From assembly GCA_022496205.1 (NCBI GenBank), contig WTXD01000004.1, forward strand, positions 186,001 to 250,000: a stretch of DNA of 64,000 nucleotides, written 5' to 3'. Below the pieces are notes generated by a model. That model ran no database searches. It saw only the letters and a program-made list of their open reading frames with translations, and was not told the DNA's origin. The stretch is from Gloeopeniophorella convolvens (taxonomy: Eukaryota > Basidiomycota > Agaricomycetes > Russulales). The position numbers were made by a program, and so were the translations under genes. Below are positions 45,518 to 57,842 of this stretch, piece by piece; the stretch's first letter is position 1; every line of letters starts with the position of its first letter.

Positions 45518-46015
45518 TTGTCCAAAGTGAATGAAGCGAGTTGGTTCTACTGCGTTGGGTGAGCCTGACGAGTAGCCGAAGGCTGCTGCTGCCAGTGCTG
45601 GGAGTAGGTGACAGTGGCGATCTGCGATTGTGGATGATGCGGGCCGAGTTTTCCAGTCAAAGTGCAAAGTGCCGGTTGGGCGTCGAAACCCCTCACACAC
45701 TCGTTCGACGATCAGCCACATTGTCTCTACATCTGTTTCGTAGGCTCCCTGGTATCGAACATCGATCTCATTATCTCGGCCAACAAGTCGCGTGTCTCAT
45801 GTCCCGCGGTCCCGGGTCACACTCGTACAAAGGGAGAGATCAGACCTTCGTAAGTCGAATACGTCATGCACTCGAACTGATGGAAGGTTACCTCCGCAGA
45901 GATGTGAGGAGAGCTCGTGTGAGAATTAGCACCTATGTAAGTGAGGGACATAAAAACCGTGACTCTATGGGGGCGAAACCAGATCGCCCATCCAGACCTG
46001 CGTTTTTCGGGACGC
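45518..46015. other. Intergenic region between KAE1 and LAT1
   Basis: About 500 bases holding the KAE1 promoter and the LAT1 3' end. An open frame runs through it on the plus strand but lacks protein-like content. Confidence 0.5.
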
Positions 46016-47652
46016 TCAAAGCATGAACGTCAATGGGTTCTCCAAGTAACCCTTGAAGGCGGTCAACCACCGTGCACCAAGTGCGCCGTCAACGGAGCGG
46101 TGATCGCTGCTCAGAGTGACCTTCATGATGTTCACGGTCTTGAAGCCGCGTTCATCCTCTGCCGAGGGAACAAGAGTAGGCTGGGTAGATCCAACGGCGA
46201 GAATGCATGATTGCGGAGGGTTGATGATGGCAGTGAAGTGAGAGATATCAAACATGCCAAGGTTGGAGATAGTGAAGGTGCCACCCTGTCGAGGAATATT
46301 GATTGGCGACCCGTGGAACCAGCCGCAAGTTGGAGTAACATACCTGGTATTCATGAGGAGCCAACTTGCCATCGCGAGCCTTCTTAGCTAGCTCTTTCGC
46401 CTCCGCCGAAATGGTTGCGAGCCCCTTTGAGCCAGCATCCTTGACAATGGGGGTGATGAGACCTGTTGGTGTGGCCACAGCGACTGAGATGTCAGCCTTC
46501 TTGTACCTGCGACAAGCGTTAGCTCGAGCACAGAGAGAGAGAGAGAGAGATCCAGAACACTCACTGCCGAATGACTTCTCCGAGCCACGCAGAGTTGGCC
46601 TCTGGAACATCCTCAAGTGCTTTCGCTGTCGCCTTAACGACGAAGTCGTTAATGCTGAGCTTCGCGCCCTTTTCGGCAAGAGATTTGTTGAAGACCTCCC
46701 TCAATTTCATCACCTTATCCATCTGAATGTCGACAGTCAAGTAGTAGTGAGGTGCCTGGACCTTCGACTCTGCGAGACGAGCGGCGATGGTGCGGCGCAT
46801 GTTGCTCAGAGGAATGTCCACATAGTCTGCAGACGGGCCAGCGGGCGTCGATGCTGATGGACTCGCGGCCGCCAGTGACGCCTCAGGCTTGTACTTCTCG
46901 ACATCCTCCCGGATGATTCGACCATTAGGTCCTGTGCCCTTGACCTTGGCCAGAGGAATACCCCGCTCCAGGGCAATCTTTTTCGCAAGGGGCGACGCGA
47001 AGATGCGATCACCCTTGGGGATTTCAGGCCTGGAATCTGCATCGGACGGGGAAGGCTCTGTCTTAGGAGGCTCGGGGGCCTTCGGGGCCTCGGGGGTTGC
47101 CTCCTCCTTGGGAGCGGGAGGAGCGTCACTCGAGGCTGTAGCAGCCAGGTCCGCAGCGCCAGAAAGGTCATCACCCTCCTCAGCGAGGATCGCAATGGTA
47201 CTGCCCACGGAAACGCCTTTCGAGCCATCAGGCACCTGTGACGTGGATGCGTGAGTCCTGGGACGCCCGCTCGATCGCGGTGTGAGGACGCACGACAATC
47301 TTGGCAAGAATACCGTCCTCTTGGGCCTCGACATCAATTACTGCCTTGTCGGTTTCCTGTGCAGTGACGCGTGTTACGCGCTGGCATATGCACGGAAGAC
47401 AGAAACGCGTACAATCTCGAGAAGAACGTCGCCGGAGGCAAATGGTTCTCCCTCCGCCTTTTTCCAGGAGGAAATACCGCCCTCAGTCATGGTCGGACTC
47501 ATCGCAGGCATTGACATCTTGGTGAGGGCATTGCGGCGGGCCGAGACATGGAGACCTGACGTGAAGCAAGAAGACGGTGAGTCGCGTTAGGCGAGCGCGT
47601 AAGCAGCGGGCGTACCTCTGTAGAGAATGCGAGCCAGCGAAGAGGAAGACAT
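46016..47652 (-). CDS. LAT1: Dihydrolipoyl acetyltransferase, E2 of pyruvate dehydrogenase
   Basis: The mitochondrial E2 core enzyme that transfers acetyl groups to CoA. Exons are 47652-47616, 47555-47413, 47356-47294, 47235-46565, 46506-46344 and 46285-46016, giving 448 residues. The presequence ([24 protein letters not shown]) precedes one lipoyl domain ([13 protein letters not shown]) with the lipoylated Lys64 in [12 protein letters not shown] Pro/Ala/Glu linker follows, then the E1/E3-binding domain ([27 protein letters not shown]). The catalytic domain ends with [14 protein letters not shown], containing His421 and Asp425. The fourth intron carries a GA microsatellite. It shares a 164-bp divergent promoter with CSL4. 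Confidence 0.95.
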
Positions 47653-47816
47653 GGGGAAGGGAGTAGAGAGAAGAGCACGGAGGAGGAAACGGGAGGGAAG
47701 ACGGAGGTTATGTGAGCCTTCGGTACTGAGCCAAACAATCCCCAACTGGTTCCGACCCCCAACCGGCCGCACGCGCTCACAGTTCTGCTCAACAAATACG
47801 CGACAGCGCTGTTCGC
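47653..47816. promoter_or_regulatory. Divergent LAT1/CSL4 promoter region
   Basis: Only 164 bases separate the two start codons, which must hold both promoters and leaders. The LAT1-proximal half is strongly purine-rich on the plus strand (GGGAAGGGAGTAGAGAG-type). Confidence 0.55.
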
Positions 47817-48569
47817 ATGTCGTCCGACTACCTAATCCCCGGTCAGCCCGTCCCGCTGCCTCGAGGGCCTGCCTTCCAGCTGGGCAGCGGCGTGTACACC
47901 AAGGATGGTCAAACTCGCGCAAGTCTCTTCGGCGTCCCTCTGCACCAAGGCTCTGTCGGTCCCTGTTCTCTCTGTGCCTTGCGTCACCTTGAATCATCTT
48001 CCCGCTCGTCTCGGCTAGACTTTGACCATACCGCGCGTCAAGCCCCATCCGCCCGCGCCAAACTCGGTCGTTCTGGGTTCTATCACCAGACTGTCGCCCC
48101 AGCAGGCCACGATTTCCATCACCGTGGTTGACGGAGTCCCTCTACCTCCCGGAGAGGACTTTACAGGGGTCATTCGTGTACAAGATATCCGAGCGACAGA
48201 GAAGGATAAAGTCAAAGTTGGCGACTGCTTCCGAGGGGGCGATGTTGTTCGAGGCTCAGTGGTGCGAGCGACCGCGGCCCGCCCTAATTTCACGCTGGCC
48301 TAATCAGCCGCGCTGGTGGTCGACAGATCTCTCTGGGCGACGCGCGCAGTTACTATGTGACGACTGCACGCAATGACCTCGGAGTGATATTCGCGACGAG
48401 CGAAGCAGGTCCGTGTGACCGTTGCGTTGGATGCGTCGGCGACGAGATGTGGCTGACATGGATCTCTGGGACAGGCGGAACAATGGAACCGGTCTCGTGG
48501 CAGGAGATGCGGTGTCCGAAGACAGGGAAATTAGAGAGGCGAAAGTGCGCAAAGCCCGAGGGGTTGTGA
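47817..48569 (+). CDS. CSL4: RNA exosome cap subunit Csl4
   Basis: An RNA-binding cap subunit of the 3'-5' RNA exosome, 185 residues. Exons are 47817-47954, 48019-48261, 48327-48408 and 48475-48569. The N-terminal beta domain (LIPGQPV, GSGVYTKDGQTRASL) is followed by an S1 fold (SITRLSPQQATISI, FTGVIRVQDIRATEKDKV, SLGDARSYYVTTARNDLGV). The C-terminal zinc-ribbon-like part (VSWQEMRCPKTGKLERRKC) keeps two cysteines. The donor at 47955 is GTCGGT; it is chosen because it yields the conserved GST-L-x-x-PR junction without a frame change. Confidence 0.92.
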
Positions 48570-48837
48570 GGGATTGTTTGAGGGCAGCTATGTATTATAT
48601 GGACGCATTGTATGAGACATTCTGCACCACTTTTCTGTCCGACGGAGGCTGGCCGGGAGAAGCGGACCGAGGTAACCGTCGCGCGAGCAAACAGGACCCA
48701 AACAAGAGGTTGCTGCCCGGGAGCCTGTTGTGCTCACAGTTCACCTTTCGACCGCGCTCCGTTCACCGTCCCCTCCCTCGTCACTGGCTATGACGGCGGT
48801 CCTTTCTGCCTCAGACGCGTTGCGGAAGGACAACATC

Positions 48838-51068
48838 ATGGCTTCTCTCGACGACAATCATATCAAGTAACATTTATCCCCTGCTGCAACCCTCACGTTG
48901 CTGAACCTCGCGTCTATCACAGCTACTCTTCCTCCTTATCATCCGTCACTGACTGGAAGGCCAAGTACTATGAGGTCGCAGAGATGCTTCAGGAGACTAA
49001 GAACGAGCTCGACGACTTTCATACGTCGAGTAAGGAGCTTGAGGAGGAGTTGGAGCGGGAGCTGCAGAGAACTGAGAAGGCACAGCAGGATCTGAAGGTC
49101 AAGGTTGAACGCGCGGAGAATGAGCGTGACTCGTGGAAGGTACGCCACACCGTCTCATCTCGACCTGCTAACACCGAATGTCGCATCCAGTCCAAGTACA
49201 TGTCACTTCAAACCAATCATAACACGACAACGGCTTCTCTCCAACGTGAACTCGATACCCTTCGCCAGGAGAGCCAGAAGATCAAGGTCCAGCTTCGCGA
49301 ATTGGAGATGGGGAATGACGACCTGGAACGGAACGAGCGCGCAGTTGCCTCAAGTCTCTCTGATATCGAAGCCAAGTACTCTCGCGCCTTGGAAGAGAAG
49401 ATCCTCCTTGAACACGAGTTGCTTGATAAAGCCCATCTTGAAGAAGAGTGCCAAAGGTTGAAAGATGAACTTCGAGGTACGTTTCCAAAGCGTCATACAC
49501 CGGGCACCCCTACTCAGCCGTTTCAAGACTCGAATGCGGAAGTCTCCGTGCTCAAAGATCAACTTCAAGCCGCCCAGGCTCGCGTATCTAAGACATCTCC
49601 CAATCTTCCCACTTCCGAGTCACGGTCACTGGATGACTCTTCTCTACTTCCTAACGTTTCCAAATCTTCGGACGATAATCTCCTTCATACGCAGCCCCCT
49701 CCTGATCTCGATTCGCCCGATCTTACTCCAGAATGTGAAGTCCTCGCTATCCCTGAAACATCCAGACAGTCCACATCTTCCGCCGATGCAGAATCAGGGA
49801 AATCCATTCTACTCCAGCGCGCAGGCTTCACCCTTCCCCGCCATAAGATAACCTCGCCCCAAACCCCGACATCTCTGAGCCGATCTACCACGCTGCCTCC
49901 ACCTTCCCGGCTTCCGCCAAGGACAGCTGTTAATCGGTCCACGCCTCAATCGGCTGCTCCCTCTGCATCTTCGACAGCCGCCACCGCCCCTTCCAAAAAC
50001 AGAGGCGTGCAGATGGTGTCTGAGATGCGGGCAAAGGTCAAGAATTTAGAGCAGAAGATCCACACGCGTGTTCCTAGATTGCGTATGGGGAGTACCAGTC
50101 GCCCCAACCCTCCTACCGTGGCGGTATCTACGTCTACCTCAAAGTCTACGACGCTTTCTTCCACGAGCGGCAGCCAGTCCTCACACCGCAGGCCATCAGA
50201 AGAGCGGTCGCGGCCCTCCTTCTTGAGCCGGCATAGCTCTGACATCGATGAAAACAAGCGAACGCCCGCAGGTGATTCCTCAGGTTGGGTACTGATCATG
50301 GAAGACTCGCCATCGCCTACCAGACCCAAGGAAAGAGACTTTAGGAGAACTTCCAGCCCTCCATCTGCTGCTTCCTTTCATGCTTTTGCTTCTCTTGTCA
50401 ACTCGCCCCAGTTAGGCGTATCAGGCACGCAGGACGTGTCGTCTCGTACGGCGTCGCTTTCTGGGATACGAAGACCTCAGTCTCGTCTCTCCACTTCAAC
50501 CGAAGGGCGTAGTAGTGTCAGCACTACCGCGACCGTAAGCTCCATTCCCACACCAACATCACGCCCAGCGACGCCTACACTCATCCCACTTCCTTCTGCT
50601 GGACTATATGCGCATTCCTCGACTGCAGGTGCGACAGGTCTCAAGCGATCCAATGGACCCACAATCGGTGGTGCATACTCCAAGCGCTCATCTCTAAGTT
50701 CGAGCACTGCAGATTCGCCAACCAACTCCAGTTTCTTGTCTGACAGCGGCCTCCCGCATCGCAATCGACCTCCTTCTATCTCCCAGACGACCACAAGTCA
50801 CAGCACCTCTTCGTCCCCTTCGTCGTTCAAGGAGTCGTTGAGCGGCAAATCACTGTCGCAGACCCCGCACTCCAACGTCACAGTCCGATCCCACTCCAGG
50901 CTCCCTGCCCCTTCCACACCGTCACCGTTCTCGCAAAGCCGGATCGGAAGACCGAATTTCGGTGTTACTGGCCGGCGGAGCGCGGGTGGCGATATTTCTG
51001 ACGTGGAGAGTCGTCTCTTGGACGCACGCGATAAGGGACGGGCACGCTCCAACTCAAGGCGTGGTTGA
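48838..51068 (+). CDS. NDE1: NudE/Ndel1 homologue, dynein regulator
   Basis: A dynein cofactor that works with Lis1 (NudF) in nuclear migration. Exons are 48838-48866, 48923-49139, 49191-49476 and 49528-51068. The NUDE coiled coil is clear: DWKAKYYEVAEMLQETKNEL, ELEEELERELQRTEKAQQ, LRELEMGNDDLERNERAVAS and EKILLEHELLDKAHLEEEC. The long C-terminal part is Ser/Thr/Pro-rich with scattered basic patches, as in other fungal NudE proteins. An in-frame ATG at 48790 would add 16 residues; 48838 has the better context (A at -3, G at +4). The 51-nt third intron is in frame, so its retention would give an isoform with 17 more residues. Confidence 0.88.
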
Positions 51069-51539
51069 TTGGGTGTACTTGGTGGATATTGGTTTGTACT
51101 TGTGACATACTTCTCGTTGTATCTGTCGAATATCTTACTTTCTTCAAGCGTCCGTACTATTCTAATTATATTATTGCAGATCCCGCAGATAACACACACT
51201 CCTTTGACCCCCCACCCCCCTCTCTGCCGACTTCCTCCCACCCATCACGACCATATGAGTAATGTCTCCCGTTTATGTTGTCCCAGACGCCACGACGCCT
51301 CCGATTGATACGCTAGAACGGATCTTTACGCGCCCAGTACAGGGTGGATCGTATACCACGCCATGCCTCGAGATTCCCTGTGTGTTACGCTACTGTTCTG
51401 ATTTACCGTAGTACGTAGTAGATTGAATCACTATGCCCCACGTTTATTCTCCTACCACGAGTGTCCCGGGGGCCCGGCCCGGCCCGGGATGAGTTGATTG
51501 GAGCGCGGCTGTTTCGCCCTCAGGCAGACACAGACAACC
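51069..51539. other. Intergenic region between NDE1 and ESS2
   Basis: About 470 bases of AT-richer sequence. A perfect GC-rich palindrome, CCGGGCCGGGCCCGG-like, lies at about 51469-51488 close upstream of ESS2. The polypurine/polypyrimidine tract near 51207-51233 is the only other notable feature. Confidence 0.5.
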
Positions 51540-53116
51540 ATGTCGGAGCCCTCCTCGTCGACCCCCACCCCCGCGCAGAAACGCTCATTGAACCAGCAGG
51601 CAGTCCTAGACGAGGACGAGTACACTGCCGCTCTCTCGCACATCATCGCCCGCGACTTCTTCCCCTCCCTGGTGCACCTCGACGCAACCAATTCCTACCT
51701 CGACGCGCTGCAAACGCAGGACCCGCAGCTGATCCACGCCAGCGTGCGCCACCTCGAGTTAGTCGCTGCCACAGCACGCTCTGCCCCCCCATGGCAAACG
51801 CCCTCCGAGACGCCATATGGCGGCGGCCCCTCCGACACCCCCCTGCGCAGCGGCCCGCCCGCGAAGCGGCCGCGCTACGACACGGACATGAACCTCGACA
51901 ATTTCCAGGCACGCTACACGTCCGAGGACAACGCGAGCTTCACGCAGATCCTGGACGAGGAGAACGCGCAGCGGCGCGAGAAGTACGCGTGGGCCTGGGA
52001 CGCGCAGAAGTGCGTCGATGCGCAGAAGGCCAAGGCGATCGAGGCGCGGGAGAGGGCGCTCATCGAGATGCCTGAGAGCGCGGGGGTCAGGGAGCGGATG
52101 AGGATCGAGGCGCCCGCGTCGGCGGGGCTGATCACCGCCCACGGGGAGAGCGGCAACGGGGAGACCTCGGCCGAGGCGGAGGACAAGGATGAGCCCCCCG
52201 CAGGCAAAGAGGTCGTGCCTTTGAAGAACTTCGTCGAGGCTGAGGAGGAGACGGCGATGGACGTCATGGCACCGAAGAAGGACACCCGGCCTGCAGGCGT
52301 CGACGGCTGGGCGTTCCGTGCGAGGAACGCCTTGATGTTTTCGCCGGGAGCGGACGTCTCGCCGTACGGCCCACTGAACTCGTCGAGCAGGAACGTGCCT
52401 CCAACAGGGCCTCCGAAGATCATCACTCACGGGAGCACTCGGCTTCCGGAACAAGACGAAAGCTTGTCTTCGTCTCGAGCGGCGTCCGAGCCACCCAGTC
52501 CTACGCAGAGTCGCGTCAACCATGCCATCGCAGGCACACCATGTGCGTCGGTGCACGTCTCGTAACGTCTGACGCTGCTGACATCACTTGCAGATCGACC
52601 GAGGTCCCCCGGGGTCAACAACTTTTCTTACGTTCCCTCGCTGCCATCCCCAACGCCGTCGGAACTCGGACCAGCGGCCGTCAAACAGCTTATGACATGG
52701 GGAACGCTCGCCGGAACACCTCGCATACTATCCCAGTCAGATGATCCTGCCGAAGACGCGGTGCCGATACCAAGCACGCCCTTCCACATATCTGCGCCCA
52801 CGAAGCGCGAGGTCTCTCACACAAGCTCTCGTCGTCGGCCGCGAAGAGTCTGCGTGTAAAAGCGAACTTGCTGAGCTCAAGTCACGCGCGGAGAAAGGGA
52901 GACATGGCACCGCCCACGTGGACACCCCGTCGGGCAGAGGCACCAGGTGCGCTGACGCCAGCGGCAAAACGGCTGCTCGACAGGACGACCTTAGGCACCG
53001 CAGCATCGCGGAGAGCAGACGCCATGGGGAAGATTGCAGGTTGGGAGAGCAAGAAGGACAAGGATCTGAATCGCGTACGGTGGACCCCAACCCCAAGTCC
53101 TGTCACGCGAAGATGA
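51540..53116 (+). CDS. ESS2: ESS2/DGCR14 (Bis1) nuclear splicing-associated protein, one frame break
   Basis: A conserved nuclear protein associated with late spliceosomes. The N-terminal Es2 region is clear (LDEDEYTAALSHIIARDFFP, NLDNFQARYTSEDNASFTQI, WAWDAQKCVDAQK, GWAFRARNALMFSP). After a 51-nt intron (52543-52593) the C-terminal blocks follow (YVPSLPSPTPSELGP, LAGTPRILSQSDD, STPFHISAPTKRE, KSLRVKANLL, LTPAAKRLL). The frame changes at about 52810-52823 between the KRE and KLSSSAAKSL blocks. One missing base explains it, and the only GT-AG alternative would be a 35-nt intron. The gene is probably intact in the organism. Its tail lies 86 bases from that of FYV6. Confidence 0.88.
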
Positions 53117-53202
53117 AGGTCATAGCATGCAATTGCGAGAACGATTGCCAGGGAGGAGGGAATGTGTCATATATGTATATGTGGCGTGAACGGGATGAAT
53201 AG

Positions 53203-54060
53203 TCACGACTCTGAAGCAACTTTGCGTCGCTTGGGGTCTGGAGGTGCATCGTCGTGCACAGTCGCTTTGCTCTTTGGCTTCTCCTGGGAAGCTTTCCCGT
53301 CAGATGCAGCAGTTTTGGGCTTTTTCTTTACAATAACGCCCTTAAGTGAAGCTTTGGCTGACTTTTTGGCGGGAGGCGGCGCGCTCTTCGGTGGTGCGGC
53401 CGGTATAGGCTCTGCGGGGGGCGCTACCGGCGGGGACTTGACAATGACCTTCGCGGCGACCGCCCTATGTGGGAACGAACTCACGGTGAGCACACGGTAG
53501 ACGCGTAACAACGCTTACTCTCGGAAGCTCTTAAGCTCCTCGCCGTCCCGCTCCTTGCGCTCGCGCTCCTCCAGCTCTTGGCGTTCCCGCACGGAATCGA
53601 GGAACATGATCTCGTCCTCCTCGAGAGCACGGAATTGGTTTGCCAGCTTGGTTTTCTCCTCCCATTCTTCTTGTTTGGCTGCCTACAGTGTGTTCGGGAA
53701 TATGAGGAGTGGGTGCATGCGGGGATTTCGCCACGACGCGAGACTTACGCGGTTGGCGGCGAGTTTCTGGGTAATGAGGTCACGGAGAGGCACGCGATGC
53801 GATGGAGTTGTAAACGCCGACCTCTGCTAAGCTGCGGCCATCATAGGAGTCTTCCTGCGGTGCAGGTGGCGGTTCTTGGCCCAGTCTGGGGCATCGCGTA
53901 CGTTGAGCCACGGCACGAGGAGAGCAAAGGGGAGAGACCTAGCATATGCGGCCTTCCACTGCTCGTCTCTGCGTACGCGGGCCTCGTCGAGGTCTGACTG
54001 GGTGACAAAGCGAGAGCCGACTGCGCCAGAGGAGATGGAAGGGATCGCGTCGTCGGCCAT
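53203..54060 (-). CDS. FYV6: Fyv6/FAM192A (NIP30-domain) protein
   Basis: A splicing-factor homologue of yeast Fyv6 and human FAM192A/PIP30, 209 residues. Exons are 54060-53939, 53885-53822, 53766-53749, 53682-53519 and 53464-53203. The 18-nt third exon encodes six residues. The NIP30 domain reads SRFVTQSDLDEARVRRDEQW, LGQEPPPAPQEDSYDGRSLA, AAKQEEWEEKTKLANQFRAL and EDEIMFLDSVRERQELEE. The C-terminus is Ala/Pro/Lys-rich and ends PDPKRRKVASES, probably a nuclear signal. It shares a 106-bp divergent region with the SRF1-like gene. Its neighbour ESS2 is also spliceosomal. Confidence 0.9.
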
Positions 54061-54166
54061 TCGGTGGTGAGAGGATGATGGTGGGTGCCGGAACGGAAAT
54101 GCAATCACGCGTTGGCGCCAAATCTGCCCCGGAGCTTGTTCCCTCTCAGCTGCTGCCATCTCCTCC

Positions 54167-55655
54167 ATGGCTGAGGGTCCCTCCCTCCACCCATCTTCCT
54201 CTCTCTCAACACTAGCCTCGTCACAGACAATCAGGATCAAACATACGGTCGATGTTTCGTCCAAGAGGAAGATCGTCACCAAGCCCCGTGCGTTTCAACT
54301 TTGCCCGTCCTTCCCCGCACTGATGGCCATCAACCGCAGCATGGGCTAAGGACGAACCACCGTCGCCCACAGACTCTCATCGCGAGCCCCCCTCGCCCGG
54401 CGGCTCCCCGCGTCCGTCCGAGACGCGTCGCTCCGACGCTATCTCGTACCACTCCTCTGTCGGTCCATCCGATGGTGAACACCGTTGGTTTCCTTTCACC
54501 CGCCGCCGCCCTATCCTCATATCCGACGCATCGAGCGCGGGTCCCTCTACCATTCGAATGGAAAAGAGATCGAGCTCCCTCAAAGTCTCTCAGCTGCCGT
54601 TCTCTCTTCCCCGCAAGGATGACCACGCTGCGGCGTTGGGGGAGAAGAACTCGGAGCAAGCGCCCTCGCGTTCCCGAGACTGGAACTTGCGCATAACGAT
54701 GCCGACACCCCCTGCTGCTCCGTACACGCTTGCACAGAGTCGGACGCCAGGGTGGGACTCGCCGTGGGCCGCAAAGCCGCTGGAGCCCTTTGGTCATCGC
54801 TCCATCTATGAGCAGCTGCAGAACAACGGCGAGGGTTCGGAAGACCAGCCACCTGAGAGCTCCGAAACCAATCAGAGCTGGTGGCCCCGCGTGAGGAAAC
54901 GAGCGCGCGCGTACTTATTAACCAACACCTACGTTCCTTTAGTAAGTGCTTTCCATTCTGTCTTGGCGCGGGACCACCTAACATCGTACCAGCTTTTCCG
55001 ATTCATCAATATCACATTGACCACGGCGGCACTCGCTGTCGCTATTCGAATACGAGCGGTTGAACGGCATAATCATGTCACCGGGGCACTCGGTAGCTCC
55101 CCGTGCGTATTTGCGCTCGATCGGCAACCGAGATTGCGGGCTGACTCGGACATGACATGATCAGCACCTTGGTGGTGATTTTCGCACCCTTGACACTGGT
55201 CCATGTCATGGTTGCCATATACGTGCGCCATCTTTCCGCTCGTCGCTGTATGTCGCTGATCACTGTGTCGACAGCTCGAATATTTTGGACGGCCATTAGG
55301 TCTTTGGCGCACCTCGGCTAAACTTGCACACACCCTCCTTGAAGTGTTGTTTATCTGTGCATGGTCCGCCGCACTCTCCCTCTGCTTCGACAACTTCTTT
55401 ACCTCTCCTATACCCTGTGCGAGGGCTTCGGCGATATCCTGGTATAGCAGCCTTCCGCGCCCACCCAGTCCCTTCGGGAATAGCACGGGTGGGCCAGCCG
55501 CGGCGTTATGCAACGATCAGGTGGCGTTGGTATGTCTCGTGGGGATTGGTCTACTCATGTACTGTATCAATCTGGTGATCAGTCTTTACCGGATTTTTGA
55601 AAAGGTAAAGTACCACCATCCGACGGTTTGGGGGGCGTCATCCACAAGGATATAA
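54167..55655 (+). CDS. SRF1-like multi-pass membrane protein
   Basis: A 423-residue protein. Exons are 54167-54287, 54340-54941, 54993-55102, 55165-55222 and 55275-55655. The first half is hydrophilic, Ser/Pro-rich and phosphorylation-prone. The second half has about four hydrophobic segments: [55 protein letters not shown] and [20 protein letters not shown]. The [16 protein letters not shown] loop between segments two and three resembles the PLGLRSAxAK loop of fungal Srf1 proteins, annotated as regulators of phospholipase D. That link is from memory of the motif and is tentative; a generic fungal tetraspan protein is the alternative. Confidence 0.65.
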
Positions 55656-55909
55656 GCACTTGGACATTTTGGTTTCGGATGCACATCCACTTTACCTTCA
55701 CACCATTTAACTCATCGAATGTACATCTCAATCAATTGATTATCACCGCCCGTGGGTGCTGGCCACTGATGATGCTACGGCGTGAACTGTTGAACATTGT
55801 GAGCGCTGGCTCTGTGGCACGTGAGCAGGACTGTCGCGAGTATTCGCCATTTCGGAGGGAGTCAGACCTGGTCAGACGCGCAGCTGAACGATGTCGCTCC
55901 CGCCGGCGC

Positions 55910-57557
55910 ATGCCTGATCACGACTCGGTCCCGCCATCCTCTCCTCTCGAGATGGACCAGCTATCTGCCCACGAATCGTCCCGGGGAAAGTCGCCAGCAC
56001 TCACCAAGCTCGCCCGGAGCGACTATGCAGTGGGCATTGGGCTGCTCCTCATCGTGGTCTTTCTCTGGACCAGCTCCAATTTCGTGACACAGGTCTGTCC
56101 TCGCGTCGCGTGATGCGCGTATGCGTAGGCTGAGACAGTGTTTCGCATGTAGGATCTGTTCGCCGGCGGATACGGAAAGCCGTTCCTGTGCGTATCACGT
56201 CTTCTTCGGGGGAATCCTCCCACTAATCCCCTGTAGGATAACATATCTCACAACGAGCTCGTTCTCTCTGTATCTCTTGCCATTCTTGATCAAGAGTTAT
56301 CTTCGGCGGCACCGTGATGGCTTTAGCCATGCCGACGGGTCGGGGTGAGCATGCACCCAACTGTCTGCAGTGCCTCGCCAACCAGGTACAGAGCCCCGGA
56401 TGAGTACGAACCTCTCGTGAACGAGGACGAGGCATTACGCGGCGCGGTGAGCAATCCCTCGAGACCCTGGCTGTTTGGCGGTACCAACTGAGAATACGCA
56501 GAGTCCATACCGCCGTTCGCTCTACGTGCCATCCGATCCAACATCTACTTCGTTACCACCATTGGACACGCGACAGACTGCCCAGCTTGCATCAGTCTTT
56601 TGCTTCCTCTGGTTCCTCGCAAACTGGTCGTTGAATGCGGGGCTCGGGTTAACCAGCGTGGCTAGTGCAACCATCCTGTCCAGCATGAGCGGTACGTTGT
56701 GCTGCATCTTCTCTCTTCCTCGTTCTGAGATTATCTCGCATATAGGTTTCTTCACGCTGATCATAGGGCGTGTTTTCAACGTCGACCACTTCACTATTGC
56801 GAAGGTTGGGGCTGTTGCCGCTAGGTGCGCACAGTCATCCTATCCTGTGGACAGCGACGTAACATATCTCCGGCAGCTTTGGCGGCGTAATCCTGGTCTC
56901 CCTGTCGGACTCGAGCAGTGCTTCACCGGTTGTAGAGCCAAGTCCTGTTCCGACGTCAGACCCACCGGCGTCGTTTGCGCCCCAGAGTGGCCACCTTTCT
57001 CTCCTTGGAGATTCATTGGCCCTGTTGTCCGCCTTGTTCTATGCATTCTACGTCATCCTGCTCAAGGTCCGCATCCGCTCCGAGTCCCGGATTGACATGC
57101 AGCTATTCTTCGGATTTGTCGGCCTTTTCAACATCCTTGCATGCTGGCCAATCGGCGTCGTCCTGCATCTTACCGGCGTGGAAACATTGGAATTGCCTAC
57201 ATCGAGAAGGGCTGTAGCCGGCCTGTTGGTCAACGTATGGCTTTCCTTGCGGTATCGACGCCGGCGCTCTGATGCTGACATGTATAACAGATGGCCATCA
57301 CACTGTCCAGCGACTACATCTATGTATTAGCAATGCTGAAGACAACGCCACTAGTGGTGACTGTCGGCCTCAGCTTGACCATGCCGCTTGCTGTACTCGG
57401 TGATGTGTTTCTACAGCACCCTGTCAAACTCCAGGTGGTGCTCGGAGCGGCGTTGGTGTTGGTCAGCTTCGTTGTTATCGGGCTGGAGGACTCGAACAAG
57501 CCACCAGAAGGAGCTGATTTGGGAGGACAAGATGAGATATTAGATATAGACTCGTAG
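55910..57557 (+). CDS. THI74/SLC35F5-like drug/metabolite transporter
   Basis: A ten-helix type transporter of the DMT superfamily, 426 residues over eight exons (55910-56092, 56153-56187, 56237-56344, 56386-56446, 56502-56691, 56746-56824, 56877-57234, 57291-57557). Helix one (GIGLLLIVVFLWTSSNFVTQ) followed by DLFAGGYGKPF is diagnostic of the SLC35F5/Thi74 group. Later helices include FCFLWFLANWSLNAGL, SLLGDSLALLSALFYAFYVI, QLFFGFVGLFNILACWPIGV and VVLGAALVLVSFVVIGL. Thi74 is a mitochondrial, thiamine-repressible paralogue in yeast; substrate is unknown. The start at 55910 is chosen over upstream in-frame ATGs because the extra sequence is not transporter-like. Confidence 0.85.
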
Positions 57558-57842
57558 AACTTGTCACGGAACGCATTGGAAGATCTTGTAGCGCTCATAG
57601 TGACCGTGCCTTGGGATTATGATACACTTGTTGTAAACGTTGTATGACGCGCCATGCGCTGCACAGCAAGCTGCGCGCCTCTTGGCTTGTCCAAAGCCGC
57701 GTTATCTGCACGCATCTGGCACGTGGCGTCGCTATCTCGATCGGCGGCATTCCCACGGCAGCTTATTGCTTCCCAGTTGCGCCGAGGGCAGAACATCAAG
57801 TAACGTCCCTCCTTCATCGGACGAGGAAAAACCTAGAACAGC

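Noticed and set aside
45541..46026. 161-codon plus-strand frame between KAE1 and LAT1
   Set aside because: No homology-like content, and it overlaps the KAE1 leader and the LAT1 3' end.
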